Of a stretch of 60,263 nt of DNA, positions 31,521-41,181 are shown one piece after another. The stretch's first letter is position 1, and each line of letters starts with the position of its first letter. The notes under the pieces were generated by a model. It made no database searches. It was not told where the DNA came from and saw only the letters and a list, made by a program, of their open reading frames with translations. Location of the stretch: positions 2,423 to 62,685 of the forward strand of contig JAGWAU010000028.1 in assembly GCA_021296255.1 (NCBI GenBank), read 5' to 3'. Made by a program: the position numbers and the translations under genes. Origin of the DNA: Alphaproteobacteria bacterium. Lineage in GTDB: Bacteria; Pseudomonadota; Alphaproteobacteria; UBA2966.

Positions 31521-32240
31521 ATGGCCGAAGACATCAAGGCGCGCCTTTCGCTCGGCGCGACCGCGGCGGAGAAGACGGCGATCGACGAGGGTCTGCGCGC
31601 CTATATGCTCCGGGTATACAACTACATGGCGTCCGGCGTGGCGCTAAGCGGCATCGTCGCGGCTCTCGTGGCGTCCTCGCCCGCGTTGCTGCAGGCGATC
31701 TACGGCACGGGCCTGCATTGGGTCATCATGCTCGCCCCGCTGGGTTTCATCTTAGTGCTCAGCTTCGGCCTGAACCGGCTCAGCGCGACGGCCACGCAGG
31801 CCCTCTTCTGGGCCTTCGCGGCCGTGATGGGCGCTTCGCTCTCGTGGATTTTCCTGGCCTATACGAGCGCCAGTATCGTGCGGGTGTTCTTCATCACGAC
31901 AGCGACCTTCGGTGCCATGAGCCTCTACGGCTATACGACGAAGCGCGACCTGACCGGCGTGGGCAACTTCATGTTCATGGGTCTGATCGGCATCATCATC
32001 GCCAGCATCGTGAACATTTTCCTCGCGTCGTCGGCGCTGGATTTCGCCATCTCCGTGATCGGCGTACTCGTGTTCGTGGGGTTGACGGCCTACGACACCC
32101 AGAAGATCCGCAACATGTACTTTGAGGCGGACAGCGCTGAAGTAGCCACCAAGAAGGCGATTATGGGGGCGCTTACGCTCTATCTCGATTTCATCAAACT
32201 GATGATCATGTTGCTCAGGCTGTTCGGCGAACGGCGCTGA
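31521..32240 (+). CDS. Bax inhibitor-1/YccA family membrane protein
   Basis: A 239-residue protein with seven hydrophobic segments. The landmarks LRAYMLRVYNYMASGVALSG, FGAMSLYGYTTKRDL and FVGLTAYDTQKIRNMY are typical of the bacterial BI-1 family; the DTQKI motif is the pH-sensing aspartate region of calcium-leak homologues. Probable inner-membrane location. A gene-specific promoter probably lies in the 192-base gap upstream, where the AT-rich ATATTATT around 31475-31482 could be a -10 region. A strong terminator follows. Confidence 0.93.
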   Translation: MAEDIKARLSLGATAAEKTAIDEGLRAYMLRVYNYMASGVALSGIVAALVASSPALLQAIYGTGLHWVIMLAPLGFILVLSFGLNRLSATATQALFWAFAAVMGASLSWIFLAYTSASIVRVFFITTATFGAMSLYGYTTKRDLTGVGNFMFMGLIGIIIASIVNIFLASSALDFAISVIGVLVFVGLTAYDTQKIRNMYFEADSAEVATKKAIMGALTLYLDFIKLMIMLLRLFGERR

Positions 32241-32270
32241 GCCACCGCGGATAACACATCGACCTCGAAA

Positions 32271-32296
32271 GGCCCGGCGACAGCGCCGGGCCCTTT
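32271..32296 (+). terminator. Intrinsic terminator after the BI-1 gene
   Basis: A perfect 9-bp stem GGCCCGGCG (32271-32279) and CGCCGGGCC (32284-32292) with a four-base loop, preceded by AAA and followed by CTTT. It lies 31 bases after the BI-1 stop codon and 30 bases before the M81 peptidase gene. Confidence 0.75.
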
Positions 32297-32325
32297 GCGT
32301 CGCGCCGGTGACGGGGGGACGCGAA

Positions 32326-33822
32326 ATGCGGTTCGTCATCGCGATGATGAAACACGAGACGAACACGTTCTCGCCGATCGCCACGCCGTGGGCGCGCTTC
32401 GAGGATTGGGGCACCCACTTCAACGACGATGCGCGCCGGGCCTACGAGGGCACCGGCATGCCGATGGGGGCTTACCTGGAAATCGCACGGGAGGCGGGAG
32501 CGGAGATCGTCACGCCCATCGCCGCGGAAGCCATGCCCTCCGGGCCGGTTTCAGCCGAGGCCGAGGCCTTCATGTCCGATGCCATCTGTGATGCCGTGAG
32601 TGCCGGTTGCGACGCGGCCTTCCTCGATCTCCATGGGGCCATGGTGAGCGAGTCCACGCTGGACGGCGAAGGCGCGCTTCTCGAACGCATTCGTTCCATC
32701 GCGCCGGATCTGCCGGTCGCGGTGACGTGCGATCTACACTGCAACTTGACGCGACGCATGGTCGACAATTGCACGGTGCTGATCGGATACAAGACTTACC
32801 CGCACACAGACATGTACGACGTCGGCCGTCAGGTCGGTAGCATTCTGACGGCGTCCCTGCGGGGCGAGATCGAGCCGGTCATGGCCTGGGGGAATCGCCC
32901 CATCCTCGCCCAAACGCTACGCCAGGGGACGGATGAAGAACCGATGCGCTCGCTGATCGCTATGGCCCGCTGCGCGGAGGAGGACGGAGCGCTTGCGGCC
33001 ACCGTATTCGGGGGATTCCCCATGGCCGACATGCCGGAAGCCGGCGTTTCCGCCGTCGTGGTCACGGACGGAGACCGGGCGCGCGCCGCCGGCGTCTGTG
33101 AAGAGATGCTGGATGCCGCGTGGGCGCGGCGCGAGTCGTTCGTCTACCGGGGAGAGCCGCTCTCGGATGCGGTGGCGCGGGCGAAACGACTCGGGCTGGA
33201 GTTGCGCGCTCGCGGCCGGTCCGGTCCGGTCCTGCTGCTCGATCACGCGGACAACTGCGGGTCGGGCGGTACCCAGGACGACATGACGGTCATCGCCGAG
33301 GTCCTCCGTCAGGGTCTCGATCGCGTCGCCGTCGCGGCGGTTTGGGACCCGGATGCGGTTCGCTGCATGCGGACCGCCGGGCTGAATGCCGAGATCACAC
33401 TGGAGCTCGGCGGCAGAACCGACATGCCATCCATCGGAGGAACTGGATCCCCCCTTGCCGTGAGCGGATGCGTCAGTGCCTTGACCGATGGAACCTGGAT
33501 CGTCGAAGGACCCATGTACACCGGTGTCGAGGTCGCCATGGGGCCAACAGCGGTGCTCGACACCGGCAAGATGGAGATCGTCATCGTGTCTCGACACCAC
33601 GAACCCTGGGACGTCGGCGTTTTCACGAATGTCGGGATCGAACCTGCGGAACGGATCTACCTGCTGCTGAAGTCCCGCATCCACTATCGCGCGGGGTTCG
33701 GAGACATGGCCCAGGCCACGGTCACCTGTGACGGCCGGGGCGTCACCACCTCGGACAACTCAATCCTCGACTACAAGAACGTGCGCCGGCCGATCTATCC
33801 GCTCGATCCCCTGGCCCTTTAG
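32326..33822 (+). CDS. M81 family metallopeptidase (MlrC/microcystinase C-like)
   Basis: A 498-residue protein of the MlrC family, zinc enzymes named for a peptidase that finishes microcystin breakdown; most members act on unknown small peptides or related compounds. The motif MKHETNTFSP at the start, DLHGAMV (about residues 101-107), CDLHCN and PHTDMYDVG, and the later LLLDHADNCGSGG are family landmarks with likely zinc ligands. The ATG at 32326 has a GGGGGGA ribosome site eight bases upstream. A peptide-type ABC importer is encoded nearby on the other strand, so a peptide-uptake link is possible but inferred. Confidence 0.9.
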   Translation: MRFVIAMMKHETNTFSPIATPWARFEDWGTHFNDDARRAYEGTGMPMGAYLEIAREAGAEIVTPIAAEAMPSGPVSAEAEAFMSDAICDAVSAGCDAAFLDLHGAMVSESTLDGEGALLERIRSIAPDLPVAVTCDLHCNLTRRMVDNCTVLIGYKTYPHTDMYDVGRQVGSILTASLRGEIEPVMAWGNRPILAQTLRQGTDEEPMRSLIAMARCAEEDGALAATVFGGFPMADMPEAGVSAVVVTDGDRARAAGVCEEMLDAAWARRESFVYRGEPLSDAVARAKRLGLELRARGRSGPVLLLDHADNCGSGGTQDDMTVIAEVLRQGLDRVAVAAVWDPDAVRCMRTAGLNAEITLELGGRTDMPSIGGTGSPLAVSGCVSALTDGTWIVEGPMYTGVEVAMGPTAVLDTGKMEIVIVSRHHEPWDVGVFTNVGIEPAERIYLLLKSRIHYRAGFGDMAQATVTCDGRGVTTSDNSILDYKNVRRPIYPLDPLAL

Positions 33823-33826
33823 AATC

Positions 33827-34195
33827 TCATACGAGCCTCAGCCGCTTGGCGTTCAGCGCGGAAAGGACGGGACCGAGTTCGTGGCCGCGCCGCAGAATCC
33901 GGCCCCCGGCCGAGATCACCGAAAATGATCCCTGACGCTGGGACGCCCTGCGAGTCTTGACGATGCGGTAGAGCGCGCCTTCCGAGGTGCGACGGAAGAT
34001 CGAGAAGGTGGCGCGGTCGGGTTCGAATTCGATGGAATAGTCTCGCCACTCTCCCGCTCTCACCATGCGGCTATACATCTGCAATATGGCGTCGAGCTCG
34101 TGGCGATTGAAAATGACGAGTGGTGCTCTGCCCGCCCGGCCGCTCGTCGTCGGCCGAACGGGCCTGTATCCTTCGAAGGCAACGACCTCGCTCAT
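33827..34195 (-). CDS. DUF2794 protein
   Basis: A 122-residue soluble protein matching DUF2794, a family almost confined to Alphaproteobacteria: FNRHELDAILQMYSRMVRAGEWRDYSIEF then RIVKTRRASQRQGSFSV and LRRGHELGPVLSALN. Function unknown. It ends four bases from the M81 gene, convergently, and lies 88 bases downstream of the last gene of the peptide ABC cluster on the same strand. Confidence 0.87.
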   Translation of the reverse strand: MSEVVAFEGYRPVRPTTSGRAGRAPLVIFNRHELDAILQMYSRMVRAGEWRDYSIEFEPDRATFSIFRRTSEGALYRIVKTRRASQRQGSFSVISAGGRILRRGHELGPVLSALNAKRLRLV

Positions 34196-34283
34196 GTGAA
34201 CAGCCCCTCCGAGTTGTCATCATGCTGTCACAGAGCATGCCACGCCCGGCATTGACGGAACAAGGAGGAAGAGCAGCTTCATA

Positions 34284-35257
<974 letters not shown>

Positions 35258-35261
<4 letters not shown>

Positions 35262-36250
35262 CGGCGCGACCCGAAGGACGACGATGCCATCGCGGCGTCG
35301 AGCCGCAGGCAGGCCGCAGAGTGATTTTCACCGACCGAACGCATGTCGGGGACCTGCGAGCGGCACGTCTCATGTGCCAGGGAGCACCGGTCGGCGAACG
35401 TGCAGCCGCCGGGCAGGTCGGCGAGTTCGGGCACCGTTCCGGGAATCGTGCGCAGCCGTCGACGACCCTCGCCGACCTGCGGCACGGCAGCGAAAAGGCC
35501 CTGCGTATAGGGGTGGGCGAGCCTGGCGAAGACGTCCGGCGTCGGTCCCTGTTCGACCACCGCGCCACCGTACATCACGAAGACTCGATCGACGGTCTCG
35601 GCGATGACGCCGAGATCGTGGGAAATCAGAATGAGTGACATCTGACGTTCGCTGACGACGTCGCGGATCAAATCGAGAATCTGACCCTGGATCGTCACGT
35701 CGAGCGCGGTCGTCGGTTCGTCCGCGATCAGCACCTCAGGATGGCAGGACAAGGCCATCGCGATCATCGCGCGCTGGCGTTGGCCACCCGATAGCTGATG
35801 CGGATAGGCCCCGTAGAATCGCCGCGGGTCGACCAGGCCGACGCGTTCCAGCAATGACAGCGTCTCGGCGTTGGCTTCGTCACGACCCAGGCCAGAGTGC
35901 AGCATCAGAGGTTCGATGACCTGTTTTCCGATGGTATGCACCGGATTGAGCGACGTCATGGGCTCTTGAAACACCATGGCGATGGCGTTGCCGCGAACGC
36001 GGCACATCGCTTTCTCGTCGAGGGCTCGAAGATCGCAGCCATTCAGGGTGATGCCGCCCCGCAGATCGGCTCCCTCCGGCAGCAATCCCATCAACGCGAG
36101 AGCCATCATCGATTTGCCGCATCCTGACTCTCCGACGATGCCGAGGGTTTCGCCGCGTTCGAGCCTGAAACTCACGTCGCGGACCGCGCGCGCCAAGCCC
36201 GCCACCATGGGGAGCGCGACGGTCAGACGATCGACTTCGAGCACGCTCAT
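35258..36250 (-). CDS. dppD: Dipeptide/oligopeptide ABC transporter ATPase (DppD/OppD type)
   Basis: The partner ATPase, 330 residues. Walker [12 protein letters not shown], signature [15 protein letters not shown], Walker [14 protein letters not shown], and the C-terminal [14 protein letters not shown] motif. It overlaps dppC upstream and dppF downstream by four bases each. OppD/OppF-type pairs work as heterodimers, so both are needed for one transporter. Confidence 0.9.
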
Positions 36251-37119
36251 CGCGACGAGTATCCCGCCAACCGCGTCCGGGACAGACGCGGGTCCAGGAG
36301 GTCGCGCAGCCCGTCGCCCAACATGTTGAACCCCAACACCGAAATCACGATGACCAGACCGGGAAACAAGGCGAGGTGCGGAGAGAGATAGAGGAAGGTC
36401 TGCGCCTCGTTCAGCATGCGCCCCCAGCTAGGCTGCGGCGGCTGAGTTCCCAGTCCAAGGTAGGAGAGGGCCGCTTCGGCGAGGATCGCGATGGCGAAGA
36501 AGATCGTCGCCTGCACGATGATCGCACTGAGAATGTTGGGCAGCACATGCCCCAGGGTAATTTGGGCACGGCCTTTGCCTGCCGCGCGGGCCGCCAGAAC
36601 GAACTCCCGTGCCCAGATGGCGTTGGCGGAACCCCGCGTGATGCGCGCGAACACCGGGATGTTGAAGATACCGATGGCGAGAATCGAGTTTACGGCACCC
36701 GGCCCCAGGATCGCGGTGATCATGATCGCGGACAGAATAGCCGGGAAGGCGAACGTAAAATCGGAGAACCGCATGACCAGTTCTTCGGCCCAACCCCGCT
36801 GTGCCGACGCCCACAGACCGAGCAAGACTCCGACCGCCATCCCGATGCTCACCGCGACGACGCCTACGACCAGGGAGTTTTGCGCACCCACCATGATCAT
36901 CGAAGTGACGTCCCGGCCGAAGTGATCCGTGCCCAACCAGTGTGCCGGCGACGGCGGTTTCAGCTTGTTGGCGATATCCAGCTCGTAAGCCGAGTGCGGC
37001 GTCCACACCAGGGAGATCAACGCAAGCAGCACGACGAGGCCGCTGAGAACACTGCCCAGCAGGAAACTTCTATGACGCAGCGCAAGGGTATGGAGTCCCG
37101 GTCGTCGGGAGACGTTCAT
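36247..37119 (-). CDS. dppC: Dipeptide/oligopeptide ABC transporter permease (DppC type)
   Basis: A 290-residue inner-membrane permease with an N-terminal segment at about 20-40 and five more in the core. The EAA loop EFVLAARAAGKGRAQITLGHVLPN contacts the ATPases, and HWLGTDHFGRDVTSMIMVGAQNSL is the DppC/OppC N-terminal motif. The ATG at 37117-37119 was chosen because it overlaps the dppB stop by four bases and gives the normal family start; the frame is open much further upstream inside dppB but has no conservation there. Confidence 0.92.
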   Translation of the reverse strand: MNVSRRPGLHTLALRHRSFLLGSVLSGLVVLLALISLVWTPHSAYELDIANKLKPPSPAHWLGTDHFGRDVTSMIMVGAQNSLVVGVVAVSIGMAVGVLLGLWASAQRGWAEELVMRFSDFTFAFPAILSAIMITAILGPGAVNSILAIGIFNIPVFARITRGSANAIWAREFVLAARAAGKGRAQITLGHVLPNILSAIIVQATIFFAIAILAEAALSYLGLGTQPPQPSWGRMLNEAQTFLYLSPHLALFPGLVIVISVLGFNMLGDGLRDLLDPRLSRTRLAGYSSR

Positions 37120-38066
37120 GCGTCGCGCGCTCCGAGCCGCGGGTCGATCACCGCGTAGGCGAGATCCACGACGAAATTGACGATCACGACCATGGCCGCG
37201 AGCAACAGGACGACGTCCTTGACGACGACCAGATCCCGATTGGCGATGGCCTGGAACACCAGCCGGCCCAACCCCGGAAGGAAAAAGACGTTCTCGATGA
37301 CGATCGTGCCCGCGAGCAGGTTGGCGAATTGAAGGCCCATGATGGTCACCACGGGAATGAGCGCATTCCGAAGTACGTGGCGCCACAAAGTCGCTGTTCG
37401 CGTCAGTCCTTTGGCGCGGGCGGTCCGGACATAGTCCTCGCGAATCGTCTCCAGCACGCTCGATCGCGTGACCCGCGCCAGGATGGCCGCCTGGACCGTC
37501 GCCAGGGCGACCGCCGGCAGAAGCAGAGACTTCAGCGCCGGCCACGTCCCGGCGCTCCAACCCGGAAATCCGCCCGACGGAAACCAGCCCAGATAGACCG
37601 AGAAGAACAGGATCAGAAGAATGCCGAACCAGAAGTTCGGCAGGGCGATACCGAACTGGCTGAACACCATCACCCCCCAATCACCGATCGTGTTGTGATG
37701 GGCGGCGGCGTAGAGTCCAAGGCCGACGGCCGCGACGACGGTCAACGCCATGGCGATCACGGCGAGGGGGACGGTCAGGGCAAGGCGCTCGACCACGAGT
37801 TCGGAAACGGGCACGGAGTAGGTGTAGCTCACGCCGAAGTCACCCGTCAGCATTCCGCCGACCCAGCTGAAGTAGCGGTCGACGGCGGGCCGATCCAGAC
37901 CCAACTCCCGGCGCAACGCTTCATAGGCCGAGGGTTCCGCATCGGCGCCGAGAATAGCGTAGGCAGGGTCTCCTGGAAGGATCTCAAGCGCCAGGAAGAT
38001 GACGACCGACGCGCCGAACAACGTGGCGACGAAGATGGCGAACCGTTTGGCGAGAAAGACGCTCAT
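37116..38066 (-). CDS. dppB: Dipeptide/oligopeptide ABC transporter permease (DppB type)
   Basis: A 316-residue permease, first gene of the cluster. MSVFLAKRFAIFVATLFGASVVIFL is the usual first membrane segment (residues 9-30), LPGDPAYAILG follows, and the EAA loop is DYVRTARAKGLTRTATLWRHVLRNA. About six membrane segments. No periplasmic binding protein gene is present on either side, so the importer must borrow one from elsewhere in the genome. A 48-codon frame lies just upstream. Confidence 0.92.
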   Translation of the reverse strand: MSVFLAKRFAIFVATLFGASVVIFLALEILPGDPAYAILGADAEPSAYEALRRELGLDRPAVDRYFSWVGGMLTGDFGVSYTYSVPVSELVVERLALTVPLAVIAMALTVVAAVGLGLYAAAHHNTIGDWGVMVFSQFGIALPNFWFGILLILFFSVYLGWFPSGGFPGWSAGTWPALKSLLLPAVALATVQAAILARVTRSSVLETIREDYVRTARAKGLTRTATLWRHVLRNALIPVVTIMGLQFANLLAGTIVIENVFFLPGLGRLVFQAIANRDLVVVKDVVLLLAAMVVIVNFVVDLAYAVIDPRLGARDA

Positions 38067-38086
38067 GGCAAGAGTGTACGGATCGC

Positions 38087-38233
38087 TCAGGCGATCCTTT
38101 GCGCGCGTGCCGGGTCGAGGAGGAGTTTGATGATTTCTTCCCGTGCCTTCACCGGCACCTTAGGCCCGCCTGCGCCGCGGCGCACGACATACTTCCGGGG
38201 CCGCTGCTCGAGTCCAAGGGTTTTGCGGGACAT
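38087..38233 (-). CDS. Possible small basic protein (48 residues)
   Basis: A short frame starting MSRKTLGLEQRPRKYVVRRG and ending LLLDPARAQRIA, with ATG at 38231-38233 and TGA at 38087-38089, 20 bases upstream of dppB. A GAAGAG ribosome site precedes the ATG. It is rich in Lys and Arg in the first half and has an amphipathic helix-like segment (VKAREEIIKLLLDPAR) in the second. No family recognised. It could be a real small gene or leader, or a decayed gene end. Codon choice resembles coding DNA. Confidence 0.45.
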   Translation of the reverse strand: MSRKTLGLEQRPRKYVVRRGAGGPKVPVKAREEIIKLLLDPARAQRIA

Positions 38234-38560
38234 CGCGCTCTTCCCGTCGAGGGCGGCTAAGGGTGTAAGAAAGGCGGCACTCCGTCAAACCCGGGCCATC
38301 CCCCGGAGATCGTGGCTTGAAGATGCCGTCTCTTGCGACGCCGGGACAGTTCTATGTGCCCCAATTTCGCCCCTATTCCGTCGAGTTCCAGTCGCATTGT
38401 TTTCTTAAGTTTTCAGTCATTGGGCCTCCCTGGGGTCCGATCGCCGCTCTATATCGGGCTGTCCCTCTCCCCACGGCGATCGGACCCTTTTTTCTTGAGT
38501 CTCGTCTTTGCCGGCAGCGGAGCACTGCAGTAGGTTCCGGAGAACCTCGATCGTGCAAGC
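38234..38560. other. 327-base intergenic region between the importer and the GST genes
   Basis: No convincing protein gene lies here. The only strong feature is a plus-strand hairpin plus T-run at 38433-38493 (listed separately). The stretch from 38370 to 38430 is noticeably more AT-rich than its surroundings. Promoters for the small minus-strand gene and for the GST gene presumably lie here but are not obvious. Confidence 0.5.
38433..38493 (+). terminator. Orphan intrinsic terminator or attenuator upstream of the first GST gene
   Basis: A perfect 14-bp inverted repeat, GGGTCCGATCGCCG (38433-38446) and CGGCGATCGGACCC (38474-38487), encloses a 27-base loop and is followed directly by six T residues. 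This is a textbook terminator in the plus direction, but no plus-strand gene lies upstream; neighbours on the left read the other way. It ends 67 bases before the GST start codon. It may end a small RNA transcribed from the intergenic region or act as an attenuator in the GST leader. Confidence 0.65.
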
Positions 38561-39253
38561 ATGAAACTCTATGAAGCCGCGGGCGATCACCGTCGCCCCT
38601 TCAGCAACCGCCCTTATTCGTGGCGCATCGTGATGGCGCTCGCTCATAAGGGCTTGGCTGCAGAGCGTATCGCCCTCCCCATCAGTGACAAGGAAAGTTT
38701 GGCTTTCTCCGGTCAGACCTTGATACCGGTTCTCGTCGATGGCGGCACCATCCTCCCAGACTCATGGGCCATCGCCTGTTATCTCGACGGGACCTATCCG
38801 AACACGCCGGCGCTGTTCGATGGCCCCGTCGCACGGGCCCATGCCCGTTTCGTCCATGAATGGGGCGATCACGTGCAATCCCGTGACCTCGTCCCGATGC
38901 TGGTGTACGACGCCTGGCGGCACGCACACCCGCGGGACAGCGATTACTTCCGCCAATCCCGGGAGGCGCGGGCAGGTTGTACGTTGGAGGAGATAAACGC
39001 CCGGCGCGGCGGCGTGCTGCCCCGCTTCCGGACCCATCTCGACCCCTTGCGTGTTTCGCTTCGCACGCACTCCTTCCTGTGCGGACGCGCGCCGACGTAC
39101 GCCGACTTCATCGTCTTCAGCCATTTCCAGTGGGCGAGATGCGTCAGCCCGTATCGGTTGCTGGAGAGTGACGATCCTGTCTATCACTGGCGTGAACGCA
39201 TGCTCGATCTCTTCGATGGCCTGGCCCGTAACGAGCCCGGTTACGACGTGTGA
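38561..39253 (+). CDS. Glutathione S-transferase family protein, etherase-like (copy 1)
   Basis: A 230-residue soluble GST. The thioredoxin-like N-terminal domain reads FSNRPYSWRIVMALAHKGL and IPVLVDGGTILPDSWAIACYLD; the helical C-terminal domain has GRAPTYADFIVFSHFQWARCV. The signature resembles the bacterial GST branch that includes LigE-type beta-etherases (xxSPYxWRxxxALKHKG, DSWxIAxYL, ADY). It may conjugate or remove glutathione from aromatic ethers or other electrophiles. It forms a tandem pair with the next gene, 60 bases downstream, likely a duplication. Confidence 0.85.
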   Translation: MKLYEAAGDHRRPFSNRPYSWRIVMALAHKGLAAERIALPISDKESLAFSGQTLIPVLVDGGTILPDSWAIACYLDGTYPNTPALFDGPVARAHARFVHEWGDHVQSRDLVPMLVYDAWRHAHPRDSDYFRQSREARAGCTLEEINARRGGVLPRFRTHLDPLRVSLRTHSFLCGRAPTYADFIVFSHFQWARCVSPYRLLESDDPVYHWRERMLDLFDGLARNEPGYDV

Positions 39254-39313
39254 TAGAGAGCCCCGCTATACTGACGCCCACGACCATGACCATGGCGGGA
39301 CAGGGAGAAGCCG

Positions 39314-40009
39314 ATGACGATTACGGTGTATGAGCTGGACGGGATCGGCGACGTGCGGTTCAGCCCCTTTTGCTGGCGTACGCTGCTGGCCCTCAAACAC
39401 AAGGGGTTCGACGACTTCGAGCGGGTTCCCGTGTCTTTCCGCGATCGCTCTCCCATCGCCTTCAGCAACCAGGAACGAATTCCGGTCCTGGTCGACGGTG
39501 ACCACTGGGTGAACGACTCGTGGGACATCGCCTGTTACCTGGAAGACGCCTATCCGGATCGTCCGAGCCTGTTCGGCGGCGACATGGCGCGCGCCGAAGC
39601 CCGGTTCATCAACGCCTGGACCCAGCAGATTCAGAACCCGGGGTTGATCAACATCATTCTGTGGGATGCCTTTATGGCCGTGGGCCCGGCGGACCGCGAC
39701 TGGTGGCGGGAAGACCGCGAGAAGCGGTTCGGAAAGATCGAAGCGTACCGGCAGGGCAAGGAAGAGAAACTCGGACCGTGGCGCCAGAGCCTGGAGCCCT
39801 TGCGGACCACGCTGCGCGCGCAGCCCTACCTCGGCGGAGAGGCGCCAGCGTACGCCGACTACATCGTGTTCGGCACGTTCCTGTTCGCGCGCTTCGTCAA
39901 TCGATACGACGTGATCGAGCCGGCAGACCCCATCCGGGACTGGTGCGAACGGCTTCTCGATCTGTTCGGCGGTTACACCCGTTCGGCGCCCATTCTCGAG
40001 GCCGGCTAG
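39314..40009 (+). CDS. Glutathione S-transferase family protein, etherase-like (copy 2)
   Basis: A 231-residue GST related to the preceding gene: FSPFCWRTLLALKHKGFDDFERVPV, IPVLVDGDHWVNDSWDIACYLEDAYPDRPSLF and APAYADYIVFGTFLFAR. It is closer than copy 1 to the LigE-type pattern, including ALKHKGFD and YPDRPSLF. The two copies have clearly diverged, so they may handle different substrates or form a heterodimer. Cytosolic. A small hairpin (40022-40040) follows the stop. Confidence 0.87.
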   Translation: MTITVYELDGIGDVRFSPFCWRTLLALKHKGFDDFERVPVSFRDRSPIAFSNQERIPVLVDGDHWVNDSWDIACYLEDAYPDRPSLFGGDMARAEARFINAWTQQIQNPGLINIILWDAFMAVGPADRDWWREDREKRFGKIEAYRQGKEEKLGPWRQSLEPLRTTLRAQPYLGGEAPAYADYIVFGTFLFARFVNRYDVIEPADPIRDWCERLLDLFGGYTRSAPILEAG

Positions 40010-40021
40010 GGGGCTCGGTGC

Positions 40022-40040
40022 GGGAACAGATACCGTTCCC
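40022..40040 (+). terminator. Weak hairpin after the GST pair
   Basis: GGGAAC (40022-40027) and GTTCCC (40035-40040) form a 6-bp stem with a seven-base loop 12 bases after the GST stop. No T-run follows, so it is at best a factor-assisted terminator or mRNA-stabilising structure. Confidence 0.3.
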
Positions 40041-40071
40041 ACGTTTGTCGCTCGTCCGGATCACCATAAAA

Positions 40072-40124
40072 TTACTGAATTGGTAAATTTTTTGCACACG
40101 TCGCGTGGTTCGCGTAAGTTACTG
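40072..40124 (+). promoter_or_regulatory. AT-rich dyad and possible promoter upstream of the SlcC-like gene
   Basis: The dyad TTAC-N7-GTAA (40072-40086) sits in the most AT-rich short stretch of this region, followed by TTGCAC, a 17-base spacer and TAAGTT, a weak -35/-10 pair. The SlcC-like gene begins about 120 bases further on. It may be the promoter and operator of the dehydrogenase cluster. Sequence matches are loose. Confidence 0.3.
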
Positions 40125-40241
40125 GAATGAGGAGCGTGTGGCTGATTTGGAGAAACATGGGAGAATCGGTTCCGGTCTCCTGAATGCCCGCCGGCCGGGC
40201 GCACGGCACGAATTTCAAGGATTGCAGGTATTGGAGGCCAA

Positions 40242-41177
40242 ATGGCGGACATCGTCATCAGTGAATTTCTCGACGAAGAGGCAGTCGATCGACTGTCTGC
40301 AGACTTCGATGTCTACTACGACCCCGATCTGGTTAATCGCACCGAGGAACTCTACGCGCGGCTGGGGGATTGCCGGGGTCTCATCGTGCGGAATCGCACC
40401 CAAGTCCGGCCGCCGCTGCTCGACTCGGCGCCGAACCTGATCGTCGTCGGCCGCCTGGGCGTGGGGCTCGACAACATCGACGTGCGTGCCTGCGAAATCC
40501 GAAGCATCAAGGTCCAGCCGGCGCGCGGGACGCTCGAGGAGTCCGTCTCGGAGTACGTCATGGGCGCCATGCTGGTCATGCTTCGGCAGGCCATGTACGG
40601 CGTAACCGAGGACGTGCGCGCCGGCAACTGGCCGCGCAGGAAGGTGATAGGTCGCGAAGCCAAGAGCCAGACACTTGGGCTCGTGGGTTTCGGCGTCATC
40701 GGTCGCGAGGTTGCCAAACGGGCGAAGGCGTTCGGCATGCGGATACTTGCGTACGACCCGTTCATCGAGGACGACGACCCGCTGTGGACAGAGTACGGGG
40801 TGGCCCCGGCGACCCTCGACGGCGTGCTGACCGAGGCCGACGTGGTCAGCCTGAGCGTGCCCCGAACCGATGGCACGCATCATCTCATCGACGCCGACGC
40901 GCTGAAGAAGATGAAACCCGACTCCATGCTCATCAACACGGCCCGGGGTGGCGTGGTCGACGACGCGGCCTTGGCGGCGGCACTCAGGAACGGCGAGATC
41001 GGCAACGCATTCATCGATGTCTTCGAGGAGGAACCTTTGGCGGCAGGTAACGTGTTCGAGGGTGTCCCCAACGCGGTTCTGACCCCCCATTGCGCCGGGC
41101 TGACGCAGGAGGCGCTGCTGCGCTCGAGCCTGATGATCGCCGAGTCCGTGCGGGACGCCCTGGGTCCGGGAGGTTAG
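40242..41177 (+). CDS. slcC: D-2-hydroxyacid dehydrogenase family, (S)-sulfolactate dehydrogenase-like
   Basis: A 311-residue NAD-dependent dehydrogenase. The nucleotide motif is LGLVGFGVIGREVAKRAKAFG; catalytic residues appear in RLGVGLDNID, NTARGGVVDDAAL (Arg), the following Glu and TPHCAGLT (His). The start MADIVISEFLDEEAVDRL and the partnership with an Ldh2/ComC-type gene four bases downstream resemble SlcC-ComC, a pair that interconverts (S)- and (R)-sulfolactate through sulfopyruvate in Chromohalobacter. That assignment is by resemblance and context. It could act on another 2-hydroxyacid. No sulfo-lyase gene is present in the window. Confidence 0.7.
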   Translation: MADIVISEFLDEEAVDRLSADFDVYYDPDLVNRTEELYARLGDCRGLIVRNRTQVRPPLLDSAPNLIVVGRLGVGLDNIDVRACEIRSIKVQPARGTLEESVSEYVMGAMLVMLRQAMYGVTEDVRAGNWPRRKVIGREAKSQTLGLVGFGVIGREVAKRAKAFGMRILAYDPFIEDDDPLWTEYGVAPATLDGVLTEADVVSLSVPRTDGTHHLIDADALKKMKPDSMLINTARGGVVDDAALAAALRNGEIGNAFIDVFEEEPLAAGNVFEGVPNAVLTPHCAGLTQEALLRSSLMIAESVRDALGPGG

Positions 41178-41181
41178 ATCG

